Part shown: positions 17,793-27,657 of the stretch, in pieces
How the letters are laid out: each line of letters starts with the position of its first letter
Numbering within the stretch: the first letter of the stretch is position 1
Assembly (NCBI RefSeq): GCF_016093295.1
Contig: NZ_JAEDAL010000002.1
Coordinates: 1 to 64,000 of the forward strand
Origin: Inhella gelatinilytica
Lineage (GTDB): Bacteria; Pseudomonadota; Gammaproteobacteria; Burkholderiales; Burkholderiaceae_C
DNA length: 64,000 bases
Direction: 5' to 3'
Program-made: the position numbers and the translations under genes
The notes under the pieces: model-generated
What the model was told of the DNA's origin: nothing
Databases searched by the model: none
What the model saw: the letters and a program-made list of their open reading frames with translations, nothing else

Positions 17793-19991
17793 ATGCGACG
17801 CTTCCTCTTGACCTGTGGCCTGTGGGCTGCCACGGCGCTCCACGCGCAAACGCAAACGCAAACGCCGACGTCGAAAGATCCCGATCCCAAGTCCAAAGAG
17901 ACGCCGGAGAAACTGGACAAGGTCGAAGTCAACAGCCGGGCCACCGACGAGAGCCGCCGCCGTGCCAGCACGGCCAGCAAGATCATCATCAGCCGCGACG
18001 ATCTGCTGCGGTTTGGCGACGGCAATCTCACCGATTTGATGCGACGCCTGCCGGGTGTCACCCCGGGGGGGCGCCCAGGGCGCGGCGGTGAGATCCGCAT
18101 GCGGGGCATGGGCGGCGGGTTCACGCAAATTCTGGTCGACGGCGAGCGCATGCCGCCCGGCTTCTCGCTGGACCAAATCCCACCCGATCAAGTGGAGCGG
18201 ATCGAGATCCTGCGCGCGCCCACGGCGGAGACTGGGGCGCGCGCCGTGGCGGGCACCATCAATGTGATCCTGCGCGAGCCGCTGGCCCGCAATCTGCACG
18301 AAATGCGCGCCAGCGTGGGGGGCGACCACGGCGCGCCACAAGCGAACCTCAGTTGGACCCGCAATGACACGCTGGCCGGGGGGCTGAACACCTCGCTCAC
18401 GGTGGTGGGGCAGTCCCAGCGACGCCCCGATCTGATCGACACGCGCCAACAAGGTCCGGGTTCGCTGCTCACCACGCAGCAGGGCCACAGTGAAGAGCGT
18501 CGCAACAGCCTGAACGCCAACGGCCGATTGCAGTGGCGGTTGGGCGAGGGCGAGCAGTTGATGCTGATGCCCTTTTGGGTGGTGGCGCAAACTCGAAACA
18601 GCAGCCAATGGGCTCAAACGGGGCTTTCGCGCTATGACGCGGTGCACAGCGAAGGGGATGGATCCTTCAACAGCCTGCGCGTGGCGGGCAACTATCAAAA
18701 GCGCTGGAGCGAAACGACGCGGTTTGATGGCCGGCTGAGCGGCGGTCAGACCCGGTTGACGTCCCACGGCCAGCGGTTCGAGACCTTGGCCGGTACCCCG
18801 GTGCGGATCCAGGACGATCAGTCGACCAACCGCGATCGGGTGCTGAACGGTACTTTTAAATTGACCCAGCAAACGGCGACCGAACACAACTGGGTGAGTG
18901 GCTTGGAGTTGGAGCGCAACCAGCGCGACAACGCTCGCACCACCTTGGAAAATGGTCAACCCAAGCCGGGACTGTCGGAGTTCGGTGACGAGCTCCGTGC
19001 GCGTACGCAGCGCTTGGCGCTCTACACCCAGGATGAATGGCAGGCCACATCACAGTGGAACTTGCATGCCGGGCTGCGGTGGGAAGGTATCGAGAGTCGA
19101 GGCGATGCCGGTGCGCTGGTCGGCGAGGTGCGCAATCGCTCGTCCGTGTGGTCTCCGCTGGTGCATGCCCTGTGGAAGCCCAACCCCCAGGCGCGCGACC
19201 AGCTTCGCATGAGCCTGACGCGTAGCTACCGGGGCGCGAACCTCAATGACCTGATCGCGCGCCCTTCCATCAACAACCAGTTCCCCAGCGGGGCCAACAC
19301 CGAATTGACACCGGACCGGGCCGGCAACCCGGCGCTGAAGCCCGAGTTGGCCACCGGCCTGGAGCTGGGATGGGAGCACTACCTCAGCAAGGGCGGCATG
19401 CTGTCAGCCAACGTGTTTGCGCGCCAGATCCAGGGCTTGATCCGCTCCGTCATATCGCTGGAATCCGTGCCATGGGACGCCGCACCGCGCTATGTTGCGA
19501 GGCCGCGAAACCTGGGTGACGCCCGCACGGCAGGGTTGGAATTGGAGCTCAAAGCCCGGGTGGACGAACTGTGGGCGGTGGAGGCCCTGCCGCTGCAACT
19601 GCGCGCCAACGTCAGCCTCTTCACCTCCCAGGTGGAGGGCATCCCCGGCCCGCACAACCGGATCGATGCCCAGCCGCGTTTCAGCGCCAATGTGGGGGCC
19701 GATTACCGCATGGGTGCTTGGAGCTACGGCGCCAACTGGAGTTTGACCCCGGAGATCCTGATCCAGCAAACGGAGACCCTCACCAGCCGCACCAGCCGCC
19801 GCTCGGTGGTCGATGCCTATGTGCAGTGGGTGCAGAGTCGCGCGCTCACGTGGCGACTGGGCCTCTCCAATTTGGCACCGCTGGACAGTCTGAGTCAGAC
19901 GGTGATTGAGAGTGGCGCGGGCCCGCTGGTGAGCACCGACCGCAAGCCCAGCTTCACCACCTGGAACCTGCGCGCTGAAATGCGGTTTTGA
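17793..19991 (+). CDS. TonB-dependent outer-membrane receptor, tandem copy 1
   Basis: 732 residues. A signal peptide (MRRFLLTCGLWAATALHAQ) is followed by a Gln/Thr/Pro/Lys-rich linker and a TonB-box-like KLDKVEV. The plug domain runs to about residue 155 (MRRLPGVTPGGRPGRGGEIR, ILVDGERMPPG, ERIEILRAPTAETGARAVAG). A 22-strand barrel follows and ends in aromatic EMRF, as required for BAM insertion. The ligand is unknown. The ATG at 17793 starts the signal peptide and has GGGAGA upstream. The plug is nearly the same as that of the next gene, showing tandem duplication. Confidence 0.9.
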   Translation: MRRFLLTCGLWAATALHAQTQTQTPTSKDPDPKSKETPEKLDKVEVNSRATDESRRRASTASKIIISRDDLLRFGDGNLTDLMRRLPGVTPGGRPGRGGEIRMRGMGGGFTQILVDGERMPPGFSLDQIPPDQVERIEILRAPTAETGARAVAGTINVILREPLARNLHEMRASVGGDHGAPQANLSWTRNDTLAGGLNTSLTVVGQSQRRPDLIDTRQQGPGSLLTTQQGHSEERRNSLNANGRLQWRLGEGEQLMLMPFWVVAQTRNSSQWAQTGLSRYDAVHSEGDGSFNSLRVAGNYQKRWSETTRFDGRLSGGQTRLTSHGQRFETLAGTPVRIQDDQSTNRDRVLNGTFKLTQQTATEHNWVSGLELERNQRDNARTTLENGQPKPGLSEFGDELRARTQRLALYTQDEWQATSQWNLHAGLRWEGIESRGDAGALVGEVRNRSSVWSPLVHALWKPNPQARDQLRMSLTRSYRGANLNDLIARPSINNQFPSGANTELTPDRAGNPALKPELATGLELGWEHYLSKGGMLSANVFARQIQGLIRSVISLESVPWDAAPRYVARPRNLGDARTAGLELELKARVDELWAVEALPLQLRANVSLFTSQVEGIPGPHNRIDAQPRFSANVGADYRMGAWSYGANWSLTPEILIQQTETLTSRTSRRSVVDAYVQWVQSRALTWRLGLSNLAPLDSLSQTVIESGAGPLVSTDRKPSFTTWNLRAEMRF

Positions 19992-20078
19992 GCCCCCCAA
20001 CTTTTGGCCATGGGCGGTGTCGGTTTTGGCAGGGGTGAGGCCCGTCGGCGCGCCTACGGCGCCAACCACAATGGCACC

Positions 20079-22337
20079 ATGAACGGCAGAGTGTGGATCG
20101 CGGTGGCGGTCATGGGGGTGGCGCGGTTGGCGGCCGCGGCGGCGCCCGATCCAGCGGCTCCGACCGCGGTAGGCGCGCAAGCTCCCCAGAAGCCGGCTGC
20201 TGCTCCGACGGAAAAACTGGACAAGGTGACTGTGACCAGCAGCCCCACGGCGGCCAGTCGCCGCCGCAACAGCACGGCCAGCAAGATCGTCATCGACCGC
20301 GAGGATTTGGCGCGCTATGGTGATACGCAACTGGGCGATGTGCTCAGGCGTTTGCCGGGGGTCACGCTCGGGGGGCGCCCCGGGCGCGGGGGCGATATTC
20401 GCTTGCGCGGGCTTGGAGGCGGCTTCACCCAAATCTTGATTGACGGCGAACGGGCGCCAGCGGGCTTTTCCGTGGACCAGCTCTCGCCCGATCAAATCGA
20501 GCGCATTGAAATCTTGCGCGCGCCCACGGCTGAAACCGGGGCCCGCGCCGTGGCGGGGACGATCAACATCCTCCTGCGGGAACCGTTGGTCAAGAGCGCC
20601 AGCGAGTTGCGCGTGGGCCTGGGTGGGGACCACGGTGACCCGCAGGGTGACTTCAATTGGACGCGCAATGCACGCGGTTGGAACGATGCCCTGGTGGGGG
20701 CATTCACCTTGAGTGGGAATGCCGCAACGCGCTTCAACGATGTCGATGTGCGCTACCGCAGTGAGCGATTGGACACGGGGCAAGTGACCGGTGAAAGCGG
20801 CCAGATCGGCGGTAGCCGGGGGCGCACGCGCAGCCTGAATGGCAGTGGTCGCCTGCGCTGGAAGCTCAGCGACACCCAGCAACTGCACCTCTCGCCGGTG
20901 GCCTTTGTCTCAGGGAGCGACGGCACGACCGATGTGCGGGTCTGGGGCAACAGCCGCTACGACGCGGCTCAAGGGCGCAACGAAGGCTCGAGCGCCTTGC
21001 TCCGATTGAATGCCAGCTGGCTGTGGCGCCCCGATCCGGCGCAGCGATTCGAACTTCGCAGTGGCACGGGGCGCACCCGTTGGGACAGCGAAAACCACCG
21101 GCAGGAGTTTCTGCTCGATCAAGCGGTGCGCACCCAAGACGACCGCACGCACACCCAGGACGACAACCGCACCTTGACCGCGAAGTGGAGCCTTCAAACC
21201 GACCGTGAGCACCAGTGGGTGAGCGGGGTGGAAGGGGAGTGGGGGGAGCGCGTGCAAACGCGCGCCACGCTGGAAAACGGGGCGCCCAAGGCCGGTTTGG
21301 ACGAATTTGGCGACACCTTGGCGGCGCGCACCCGCCGGCGGGCGGCCTACACCCAAGACGAGTGGAGCCCCAACCCGCAGTGGTCGATTTACCTGGGGTG
21401 GCGCTGGGAGGAGTTGCGAACGCAGGGGGCGGGGGGCGGGGTAGTGCCCCCCAGCCTCACCGTCAGCCGCGTGGCATCCCCCCTGGCCCATGCCCTTTGG
21501 AAACCCAGCTTTTGGCCGCGCGATCAAGTGCGCGCCAGCTTGACGCGCAGTTACCGGGCGCCCGCGCTCAACGACCTGATCGCCAAGCCGGTGGTGAATG
21601 CCAGCTACCCGCAGGGCCTCAACCCCCAAACCCATCCGGACAGCGCTGGCAACCCTGAGTTGCTGCCGGAACTGGCCACGGGTCTGGATATGAGCTGGGA
21701 GCACTGGCTGGACAGCGGCGGCGTGCTGATGGTCAGCGCTTACGTGCGGGAGATCCGCGGGCTGATTCGCCGGCTGCTCGTGCAGGAAGTCGTGCCCTGG
21801 GACGACCGCCCGCGCTGGGTGAGCCGCCCGCGCAATCTGGATCGGGCTCGGACGGCGGGGCTGGAACTTGAGGCCAAGGCGCGGCTGGATGAGCTGTGGC
21901 CCTCCGCACCCGAGGTCTTGGGCGGACTCTTGGTGCGCGGCAACCTGGCGGTTTTCGCCTCCCGAGTGGACGGGGTGCCGGGTCCGGACAACCGGCTCGA
22001 CCAGCAACCGCGCGGCACGGCCAACCTCGGGGCGGACTACTTGTGGCCGAACGGGGTTCGCGGGGGGTTCAACTGGGGTTACGTTCCCCTGACGCGGGTG
22101 CAACAGACTGCCTTGCTGGCGCGGCAAGACAGCCCGCGCCGCGTGCTGGACGCTTACCTGCAGTGGCACAGCGGCGAGGCCCGGGATGGCATCGTTTGGC
22201 GGCTTTCCACCGCCAATGTGCTGGCCTACCCCACCGAGGTGCTCACGCAGGTGGACGTGGGCACCAGCCGAACCCAAACGCTGGATCGCAAGCGCACGTT
22301 TGTGGTGTGGTCCCTGCGGGGCGAGTTCCGCTACTGA
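20079..22337 (+). CDS. TonB-dependent outer-membrane receptor, tandem copy 2
   Basis: 752 residues, paralogous to the preceding gene. It has a signal peptide (MNGRVWIAVAVMGVARLAAA), an Ala/Pro-rich linker, a TonB-box-like KLDKVTV, the plug with LRRLPGVTLGGRPGRGGDIR and ERIEILRAPTAETGARAVAG, and a barrel ending GEFRY. The barrels diverge far more than the plugs, as expected if the copies bind different ligands. The start at 20079 is chosen for the signal peptide; no strong ribosome-binding site is visible. It lies 87 bases after copy 1 with no terminator between, and it ends just before the converging chemoreceptor gene. Confidence 0.88.
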   Translation: MNGRVWIAVAVMGVARLAAAAAPDPAAPTAVGAQAPQKPAAAPTEKLDKVTVTSSPTAASRRRNSTASKIVIDREDLARYGDTQLGDVLRRLPGVTLGGRPGRGGDIRLRGLGGGFTQILIDGERAPAGFSVDQLSPDQIERIEILRAPTAETGARAVAGTINILLREPLVKSASELRVGLGGDHGDPQGDFNWTRNARGWNDALVGAFTLSGNAATRFNDVDVRYRSERLDTGQVTGESGQIGGSRGRTRSLNGSGRLRWKLSDTQQLHLSPVAFVSGSDGTTDVRVWGNSRYDAAQGRNEGSSALLRLNASWLWRPDPAQRFELRSGTGRTRWDSENHRQEFLLDQAVRTQDDRTHTQDDNRTLTAKWSLQTDREHQWVSGVEGEWGERVQTRATLENGAPKAGLDEFGDTLAARTRRRAAYTQDEWSPNPQWSIYLGWRWEELRTQGAGGGVVPPSLTVSRVASPLAHALWKPSFWPRDQVRASLTRSYRAPALNDLIAKPVVNASYPQGLNPQTHPDSAGNPELLPELATGLDMSWEHWLDSGGVLMVSAYVREIRGLIRRLLVQEVVPWDDRPRWVSRPRNLDRARTAGLELEAKARLDELWPSAPEVLGGLLVRGNLAVFASRVDGVPGPDNRLDQQPRGTANLGADYLWPNGVRGGFNWGYVPLTRVQQTALLARQDSPRRVLDAYLQWHSGEARDGIVWRLSTANVLAYPTEVLTQVDVGTSRTQTLDRKRTFVVWSLRGEFRY

Positions 22338-22365
22338 GGGTGGCCCGGCCCGACGCGGTGGGAAG

Positions 22366-24285
22366 TTAGGCCTGTGTGGGCAGGATGAAGACGCCCACGG
22401 CATTGAGCAGCTCGCTGCTTTGCTGCCGCAGGCTTTCGGCCGCTGCTGCGCTTTGCTCAACCAGCGCGGCGTTCTGCTGGGTGGTCTGGTCCATGTCGTT
22501 CACGGCGCGGCTGGCTTGCAGCACCCCGTCACTCTGCTGTTGATTGGCATGACTGATGGTCGCAACCAGCGAGCCCAAGTGCTGGATGGCCCGCACCACC
22601 TCGGTTACTACATCCCCGGCACTGCGGGCGTGGCCCGTCGTTCCCGAGACTTGATCCGCCATGGCGCCGATCAGGTGCTTGACCTCCGCTGCCGCTTCCG
22701 CCACGCGACCCGCCAGGCTGCGAACCTCGCTGGCCACCACGGCGAAACCGCGCCCGGACTCGCCCGCGCGTGCTGCCTCCACCGCCGCGTTCAGCGCCAG
22801 GATATTGGTCTGAAAGGCAATGCCATCAATCACCCCAATGATTTGGCTGATGCGCTGCGAGCTGTGATGAACCGCCTGAATTTGCTCCACAACGTCGGTG
22901 ACGACTTTGAGACCCACTTCGGCCTGCTGAACCGTTTGCGTCGCCAAGCCGCGGGCTTGATGGGCATGGTCGGCGTTGTCGCGGACGGCGCCGCCCAACT
23001 CCTCCATCGTGGCGGCGGTTTGTTGAACCGCGCTGGCTTGCCGTTCCGTGCGCGTGGACAAGTCGGAGTTGCCGGCGGCGATTTGTCCGCTGGCCGAAGC
23101 CACTTGCTCCGCGCTTTGCCGCACGGCCACACAGACCTTGACCAGTTGCCCTCGCATTTCCTCCAGTGCCAACAGCAACTGCCCCATGTCGTTGGAGCCT
23201 TGCTGCGGCACCGGTGATTGCAGGTCACCCGCAGCAATGCCGCGCGCGGCGCGAACGGCACGCTCCACGGGCAACGTGATGGATCGCACCAAGCACAGGC
23301 CCAGCCACATGGAGGTCACCAGGAGCAAACCACCGACGCAGGCATAAAAAAACAGCGTTCGCTGAGCCGAATTCGCTCGGGACTTGAGCAACTGGGCCAA
23401 TGCCGCCTCCGCACGGGCGGACTGTTCTTGCAGGCGCTTGAGCGGCTGAGACAGGGCCGAGAAGGCAGCGGCCGGTGAGGTGGAGCCCTGGGGGGCGGCG
23501 AGCAGTTGCTTGCGAAGGTCAAAGACGCTGGCCGTGGTTTCTGCCAACAGCTTGGGCGTCAGGACCGATGCCAGATCGGGGTTGGCGTCTGTGGCCAGCT
23601 CGTAATGGTGTTGCAGGCGTTCCTGATGCGATTGAATGTCGTGCTGGCCGTCGGCGGCCGGACCGTTCGAAGCGGCCGCTCCCGCCAACTCCAGCGTGGT
23701 GCGCGCGCGAATGCGACCGAGGCGATCCAGCAGCTCGGGCATCACCTCGTAGCTTGCGATGATCAAGTGATAGCTGTCGACGCTGGGGTCATAGGACAGC
23801 AGGGTCTCGTGAAGGATTTGCGCTGAAAACTGCGCCAACTGGTGCAGATGTTGCCGATGCAAGTCTTGGCTTTGTTGGGGGGTGAGTTCGCGTCGGGAAA
23901 CGCTGCCGAGCAAGCCCTTCAAAGCGATTGCTTCTTCCTGCCAGCGTGCTCGGGTCTGCGCCGGAATTTCGGGGATCTGCAGCGCGGCCGTCACGGACTC
24001 CAGGTCACGTGTGAGCTGCTGCTGGGCCTCATGAATGGGGGCGATCGAAGCGTCCGAACGCGCCAACCAAAGCCCTGACTGGCCGCGGTGTTGCATCAGG
24101 GCGAGCCGGACAGCCACCAACCGGGAGGCCACGGCCGTGCCTTGGCTCTCTTGTCTCGCCACCTGCCAGGTCTCCCACTCCAATTGAACGAGGCGATGAC
24201 CCAGCCACAGGCAGGGCAAAGCCAAGAGCAGGCCCACCAAGGCGAACTTGGTGCGTGTGTTGATCCGATCCAACCACGATTGCAT
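22366..24285 (-). CDS. Methyl-accepting chemotaxis protein
   Basis: 639 residues. An N-terminal membrane helix ([19 protein letters not shown]), a mostly helical periplasmic sensor domain of about 270 residues, and a second membrane helix ([20 protein letters not shown]) precede a HAMP domain ([18 protein letters not shown]). The long signalling coiled coil has the conserved hairpin tip [20 protein letters not shown], which docks CheA/CheW. There is no C-terminal CheR-tethering pentapeptide; the protein ends FILPTQA. The ligand is unknown. No other chemotaxis gene is nearby. Confidence 0.93.
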   Translation of the reverse strand: MQSWLDRINTRTKFALVGLLLALPCLWLGHRLVQLEWETWQVARQESQGTAVASRLVAVRLALMQHRGQSGLWLARSDASIAPIHEAQQQLTRDLESVTAALQIPEIPAQTRARWQEEAIALKGLLGSVSRRELTPQQSQDLHRQHLHQLAQFSAQILHETLLSYDPSVDSYHLIIASYEVMPELLDRLGRIRARTTLELAGAAASNGPAADGQHDIQSHQERLQHHYELATDANPDLASVLTPKLLAETTASVFDLRKQLLAAPQGSTSPAAAFSALSQPLKRLQEQSARAEAALAQLLKSRANSAQRTLFFYACVGGLLLVTSMWLGLCLVRSITLPVERAVRAARGIAAGDLQSPVPQQGSNDMGQLLLALEEMRGQLVKVCVAVRQSAEQVASASGQIAAGNSDLSTRTERQASAVQQTAATMEELGGAVRDNADHAHQARGLATQTVQQAEVGLKVVTDVVEQIQAVHHSSQRISQIIGVIDGIAFQTNILALNAAVEAARAGESGRGFAVVASEVRSLAGRVAEAAAEVKHLIGAMADQVSGTTGHARSAGDVVTEVVRAIQHLGSLVATISHANQQQSDGVLQASRAVNDMDQTTQQNAALVEQSAAAAESLRQQSSELLNAVGVFILPTQA

Positions 24286-24401
24286 GACGTCCTCCCCGCG
24301 CTTTTGTTGGGACGCGATGCTCCGGCAGTCGCCGGGCGGTGTGCTACATCATGAAGAAGGATTTCGCTTTGATCCCCCTCAAACCAAGGGGCTAAACGAC
24401 T

Positions 24402-25772
24402 TCAGCCGCTGAGGGCGCGGAAGGCGTCTCGCGTCAAGTTCTCCGGCGCCCCTTCTGCGCGGCAGACCACATCGTCCTCAATGCGGATGCCGCCAAAGGG
24501 CTTCAGCGCCTCCACCCGCGCCCAATTGACGTGGGCAGTCAGGGGGCTGGCCTGCAGCTCGCGCAGCAACAGCGGAATGAAGTACAGCCCGGGCTCGATG
24601 GTGACCACCATGCCCGGCGCGAGGGGACGGGTCAGCCGCAAATAGGGGTGGCCAGCCGGGCGTTCGCGGCGCGTACCCGCCGCGTCGATTTGCAGGCCGG
24701 CGATGTCGTGCACCTGCAAGCCCAGCAAGTGGCCGATGCCATGCGGGAAGAACGGGCGTGTCGCGCCCTGGGTCACGGCGGCCTCGGCGCTGAGGCCCTG
24801 CAGCAGTCCCACGTCCAGCAGCAAGGTGGCGATGCGCTGGTGCGCGTCCAGGTGAATGGCCGCGTAGTCGGTGCCTGCGCGCACTTGATCGACCAGGGCC
24901 AGCTCCAACTGCTCCATGCCCGCCAGCAGGGCCGCAAAGTCGTCCCGCGCACTCCCTTGCGGCGCGTGTGGGTGCAGCCAGGTGCGGGTGATGTCGCTGG
25001 CGTAGCCGGCGCATTGGGCGCCTGCGTCAATGAGCAGGGTGGTGGGCTGCGCGGGGGCCAACCGATCCTGGAATTGCCAGTGCAAGACCGCGCCATGGGC
25101 GCCCAAGCCGACGATATTCCCGTAAGGCAATTCGCGCTCGCTCTGGCCGCTCGCCGCCAGATAGGCCAAGTGAATGTCGAACTCGGCCCCGCCGGCCTCA
25201 AAAGCTGCGCGTGCCGCCAGATGCCCTACCGCTGCACGCCGGCTGGCGGCCCGCATCAACTGCAGTTCGTAGTCCGTCTTGTAGGCCCGGGCATGGTGCA
25301 GGGCCGCCAGCACGCCTTCGGGGTTGTGCGCCACCGGCCCACCCGGCACGGCGGCATCGGCCTCGCCAATCACCGCCAAGCGCGCGGGAGCCGCCGCCTG
25401 CAGAGCCGCGGCTGCAGCTTCGAGGCTACGCACCACCTGAATTTCCAGCGCCTCCACCCAGTAACCACTCGGCGGGGCCGGGGGGGCGTGCCAATAGTCC
25501 TCGGCTTGCGGATAAATCAGCAGCGGGGGCCGGCCCGGGCGAATCAGCAGCCAACACCCAGGATGCTGGGGCAGCGGCACCCAGTGCAAGAAATGCGGAT
25601 TGGCTTGGAACGGGTAGGCCTTGTCATCCAGAAAGGCGAACTTTTCCACCCCGGAAGCGATGGCCAGACCATCGAACCCATGCAGGGGCAAGAGCTCGGC
25701 GCAGCGCGCCTGTAGCTGATCCAGATGGGTCCGGTACAGCGCCGGCAGGTCGGGGTGGTGGGCGTTCATCAT
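24402..25772 (-). CDS. pepQ: Xaa-Pro dipeptidase (prolidase)
   Basis: 456 residues of the M24 pita-bread metallopeptidase family, which releases C-terminal proline from dipeptides in the cytosol. The N-terminal half resembles PepQ (FAFLDDKAYPFQANPHFLHW, DYWHAPPAPP). The catalytic half has both metal Asp (LLIDAGAQCAGYASDITRTW), the metal His in FPHGIGHLLGLQVHD and metal Glu in TIEPGLYFIP and GGIRIEDDVV. The double ATG at 25772/25769 is preferred; an in-frame ATG at 25859 would add a disordered Ala/Gln-rich tail. Confidence 0.9.
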   Translation of the reverse strand: MMNAHHPDLPALYRTHLDQLQARCAELLPLHGFDGLAIASGVEKFAFLDDKAYPFQANPHFLHWVPLPQHPGCWLLIRPGRPPLLIYPQAEDYWHAPPAPPSGYWVEALEIQVVRSLEAAAAALQAAAPARLAVIGEADAAVPGGPVAHNPEGVLAALHHARAYKTDYELQLMRAASRRAAVGHLAARAAFEAGGAEFDIHLAYLAASGQSERELPYGNIVGLGAHGAVLHWQFQDRLAPAQPTTLLIDAGAQCAGYASDITRTWLHPHAPQGSARDDFAALLAGMEQLELALVDQVRAGTDYAAIHLDAHQRIATLLLDVGLLQGLSAEAAVTQGATRPFFPHGIGHLLGLQVHDIAGLQIDAAGTRRERPAGHPYLRLTRPLAPGMVVTIEPGLYFIPLLLRELQASPLTAHVNWARVEALKPFGGIRIEDDVVCRAEGAPENLTRDAFRALSG

Positions 25773-25963
25773 GCGGACATTCTGCAATGGACGCTGGGCC
25801 GGCGGTGCCGCCTGGCGGGGCGCAGCGGCGGCGCGAGTGGTGTCTTGCCGATGCGACATTCAGGCGGCACAAACCCAGCACTGAGGATTGAAGAAACCGG
25901 TCAAAAGGACGATGCTGGCCCTTCCGGCGAATCCCCTTTTGTTTCCGAGACAAGGAGTGTGAG

Positions 25964-27229
25964 ATGACGCGTTCCCCTCGTTGGTGGCCCCTGTGCTTGG
26001 GCCTGGTGGCAGGATTTCCGGCGTCGGCGGTGGAGCTGACTCCGTGGTTGAAGTTCGACGGTTTTGGCACGCTGGCGGCCTATCGCGGCGATGACCCGGT
26101 GGCAGGGGCTCGGTCCGACCAGCGCACTTCGCAATACACCTCGAACAAAGAGTGGCGCTTTGACGGCGACTCGCAACTCACGGGCCAGTTCACCCTGAAT
26201 CCCAGTGGGCCGGTGCGAGGGGTGTTGCAGGTGCTCTCCAAAGACGACGTAACCGAACGCTTCAAACCGCGCGTGGAGTGGTTGTACGCGAGTTGGGATA
26301 TTTCGGCCGATTGGACCGTCAAGGGGGGGCGTGTGGTCGCCCCTGTGTTCTTGTTGTCCGATACCCGCAATGTGGGGTACGCCCAGACTGCGGTGCGTCC
26401 CAATCAGACGGTGTATCAAATCAACCCGATCACCAGCCTGGACGGGGTCAACGTCAATTGGGCCAAGGCCGTCGGCGGTGGCAATCTTTCCTTTGAAGCC
26501 GCCTTTGGCAAGACCGAGTTGAACTTGACCAGCGGCAAGATCGATGTCAAGCGCACCAGTTCGTTGGCACTGAAATGGAGCCAGGGCCCGTGGACCGTTC
26601 GTTGGGGGCGGTCAGATTTCAGGTTGGACGGGTCGCTGCCTGCCACACAGGCGGCTCTGAACGCACTGAGTTCGGGGGCCACGGCCTGCACCAACTGCGC
26701 CACGGTGCTGCCGGCGCGCTTTGCGTTCACGGACATTAAAGGACACATCGACACACTGGCGGGCACGATTGAACAGGGTGATTGGCTTGTTCAGGCGGAG
26801 TGGACGCGGCGTCTGTCCAACAGCGCGCTGGTGCCGGATATCCAAGGCTGGTATGCCCAGCTGGGGTATCGCGTGGGCGACTTCACGCCGTATGCCGCCG
26901 TTGGCGGGCTCAAGGTGACCGAAGGGCCCCTGGGCCTGCAAACCCATCCGGCGGCGCCGGCTTCTGCCGCAGCCGCCAACGCGGCGTTTGAGCACTACTT
27001 GCGCAACCCCAACGATCGCGACACCTGGCAGTTGGGGGTGCGCTGGGAGGTCCGAGAAAACTTTGCGCTCAAGCTGCAGTGGGAATCCATCAAGAACACG
27101 CGGGCTCCGTTTCTGGGCATGAACAGCGTGATTTACAGCCCCACCACGCGCCCCATCGGGACTTACATCGGGCCGGCCTGGGACGGCAAGATGAACGTCT
27201 TGTCCGTCAACCTGGACTTTGTTTTCTAA
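25964..27229 (+). CDS. Outer-membrane porin-like beta-barrel protein
   Basis: 421 residues with a signal peptide (RWWPLCLGLVAGFPASAVE) and many alternating hydrophobic strands, for example YASWDISADWTVKGGRVV and TVRWGRSDFRLDG. It ends in aromatic VNLDFVF, a beta-barrel assembly signal. It looks like a 16-stranded porin-like barrel, but no named porin family is recognised. AAGGAG lies before the ATG. The only cysteine pair (ACTNCATVL) is in a probable loop. The PstS-like gene follows 11 bases later and the kinase overlaps that one, so the three are one operon. Confidence 0.82.
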   Translation: MTRSPRWWPLCLGLVAGFPASAVELTPWLKFDGFGTLAAYRGDDPVAGARSDQRTSQYTSNKEWRFDGDSQLTGQFTLNPSGPVRGVLQVLSKDDVTERFKPRVEWLYASWDISADWTVKGGRVVAPVFLLSDTRNVGYAQTAVRPNQTVYQINPITSLDGVNVNWAKAVGGGNLSFEAAFGKTELNLTSGKIDVKRTSSLALKWSQGPWTVRWGRSDFRLDGSLPATQAALNALSSGATACTNCATVLPARFAFTDIKGHIDTLAGTIEQGDWLVQAEWTRRLSNSALVPDIQGWYAQLGYRVGDFTPYAAVGGLKVTEGPLGLQTHPAAPASAAAANAAFEHYLRNPNDRDTWQLGVRWEVRENFALKLQWESIKNTRAPFLGMNSVIYSPTTRPIGTYIGPAWDGKMNVLSVNLDFVF

Positions 27230-27240
27230 GGGAGACGAAC

Positions 27241-27657
27241 ATGGCAATTCGTGTCGTGCAACCGATCGCCCTGGTGCTTGCCTTGATGGCGGGTGACGCC
27301 ATGGCCGACGTGGTGGTCGTGGTGTCAGCCAAGAGCCCGCTGGCCAAGCTGGACAAGGCCGCCGTGACGGATCTGTACCTGGGGGCCACCAAAGAAGCCC
27401 CAGGCTTGGGGCAGGCCACGCTGGTGGCCTTGGCGCCTCCGGTGCGGGATGAGTTCTATGCCAAAGTGCTGGGCAAGGAGGCCTCGCAAGTCAAGGCCAT
27501 TTGGTCGCGGCTGATCTTTAGCGGCAAGGGCATCGCGCCCAAGGAGCTGACCTCAGCGGCGGAAGTGAAGGCGTTGCTCGCGGGCAATCCCAACGCCATT
27601 GGCTATGTTGATAAGGCGGACGTGGACGCCTCGGTAAAGGTGGTGTTCGCGCCTTGA
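27241..27657 (+). CDS. Small periplasmic PstS-like (PBP-like) protein
   Basis: 138 residues with a signal peptide ending near AMADVVVVVS. The rest matches the shortened phosphate-ABC-type periplasmic binding fold (PF12849-like): LDKAAVTDLYLGATKEAPG, then IWSRLIFSGKGIAPKEL and NPNAIGYVDKADV. It is less than half the length of a true PstS and no transporter genes are near, so it more likely senses or hands on a ligand. GGGAGA precedes the ATG. Its stop overlaps the kinase start, which places it between a porin and a sensor kinase in one transcript. Confidence 0.82.
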   Translation: MAIRVVQPIALVLALMAGDAMADVVVVVSAKSPLAKLDKAAVTDLYLGATKEAPGLGQATLVALAPPVRDEFYAKVLGKEASQVKAIWSRLIFSGKGIAPKELTSAAEVKALLAGNPNAIGYVDKADVDASVKVVFAP

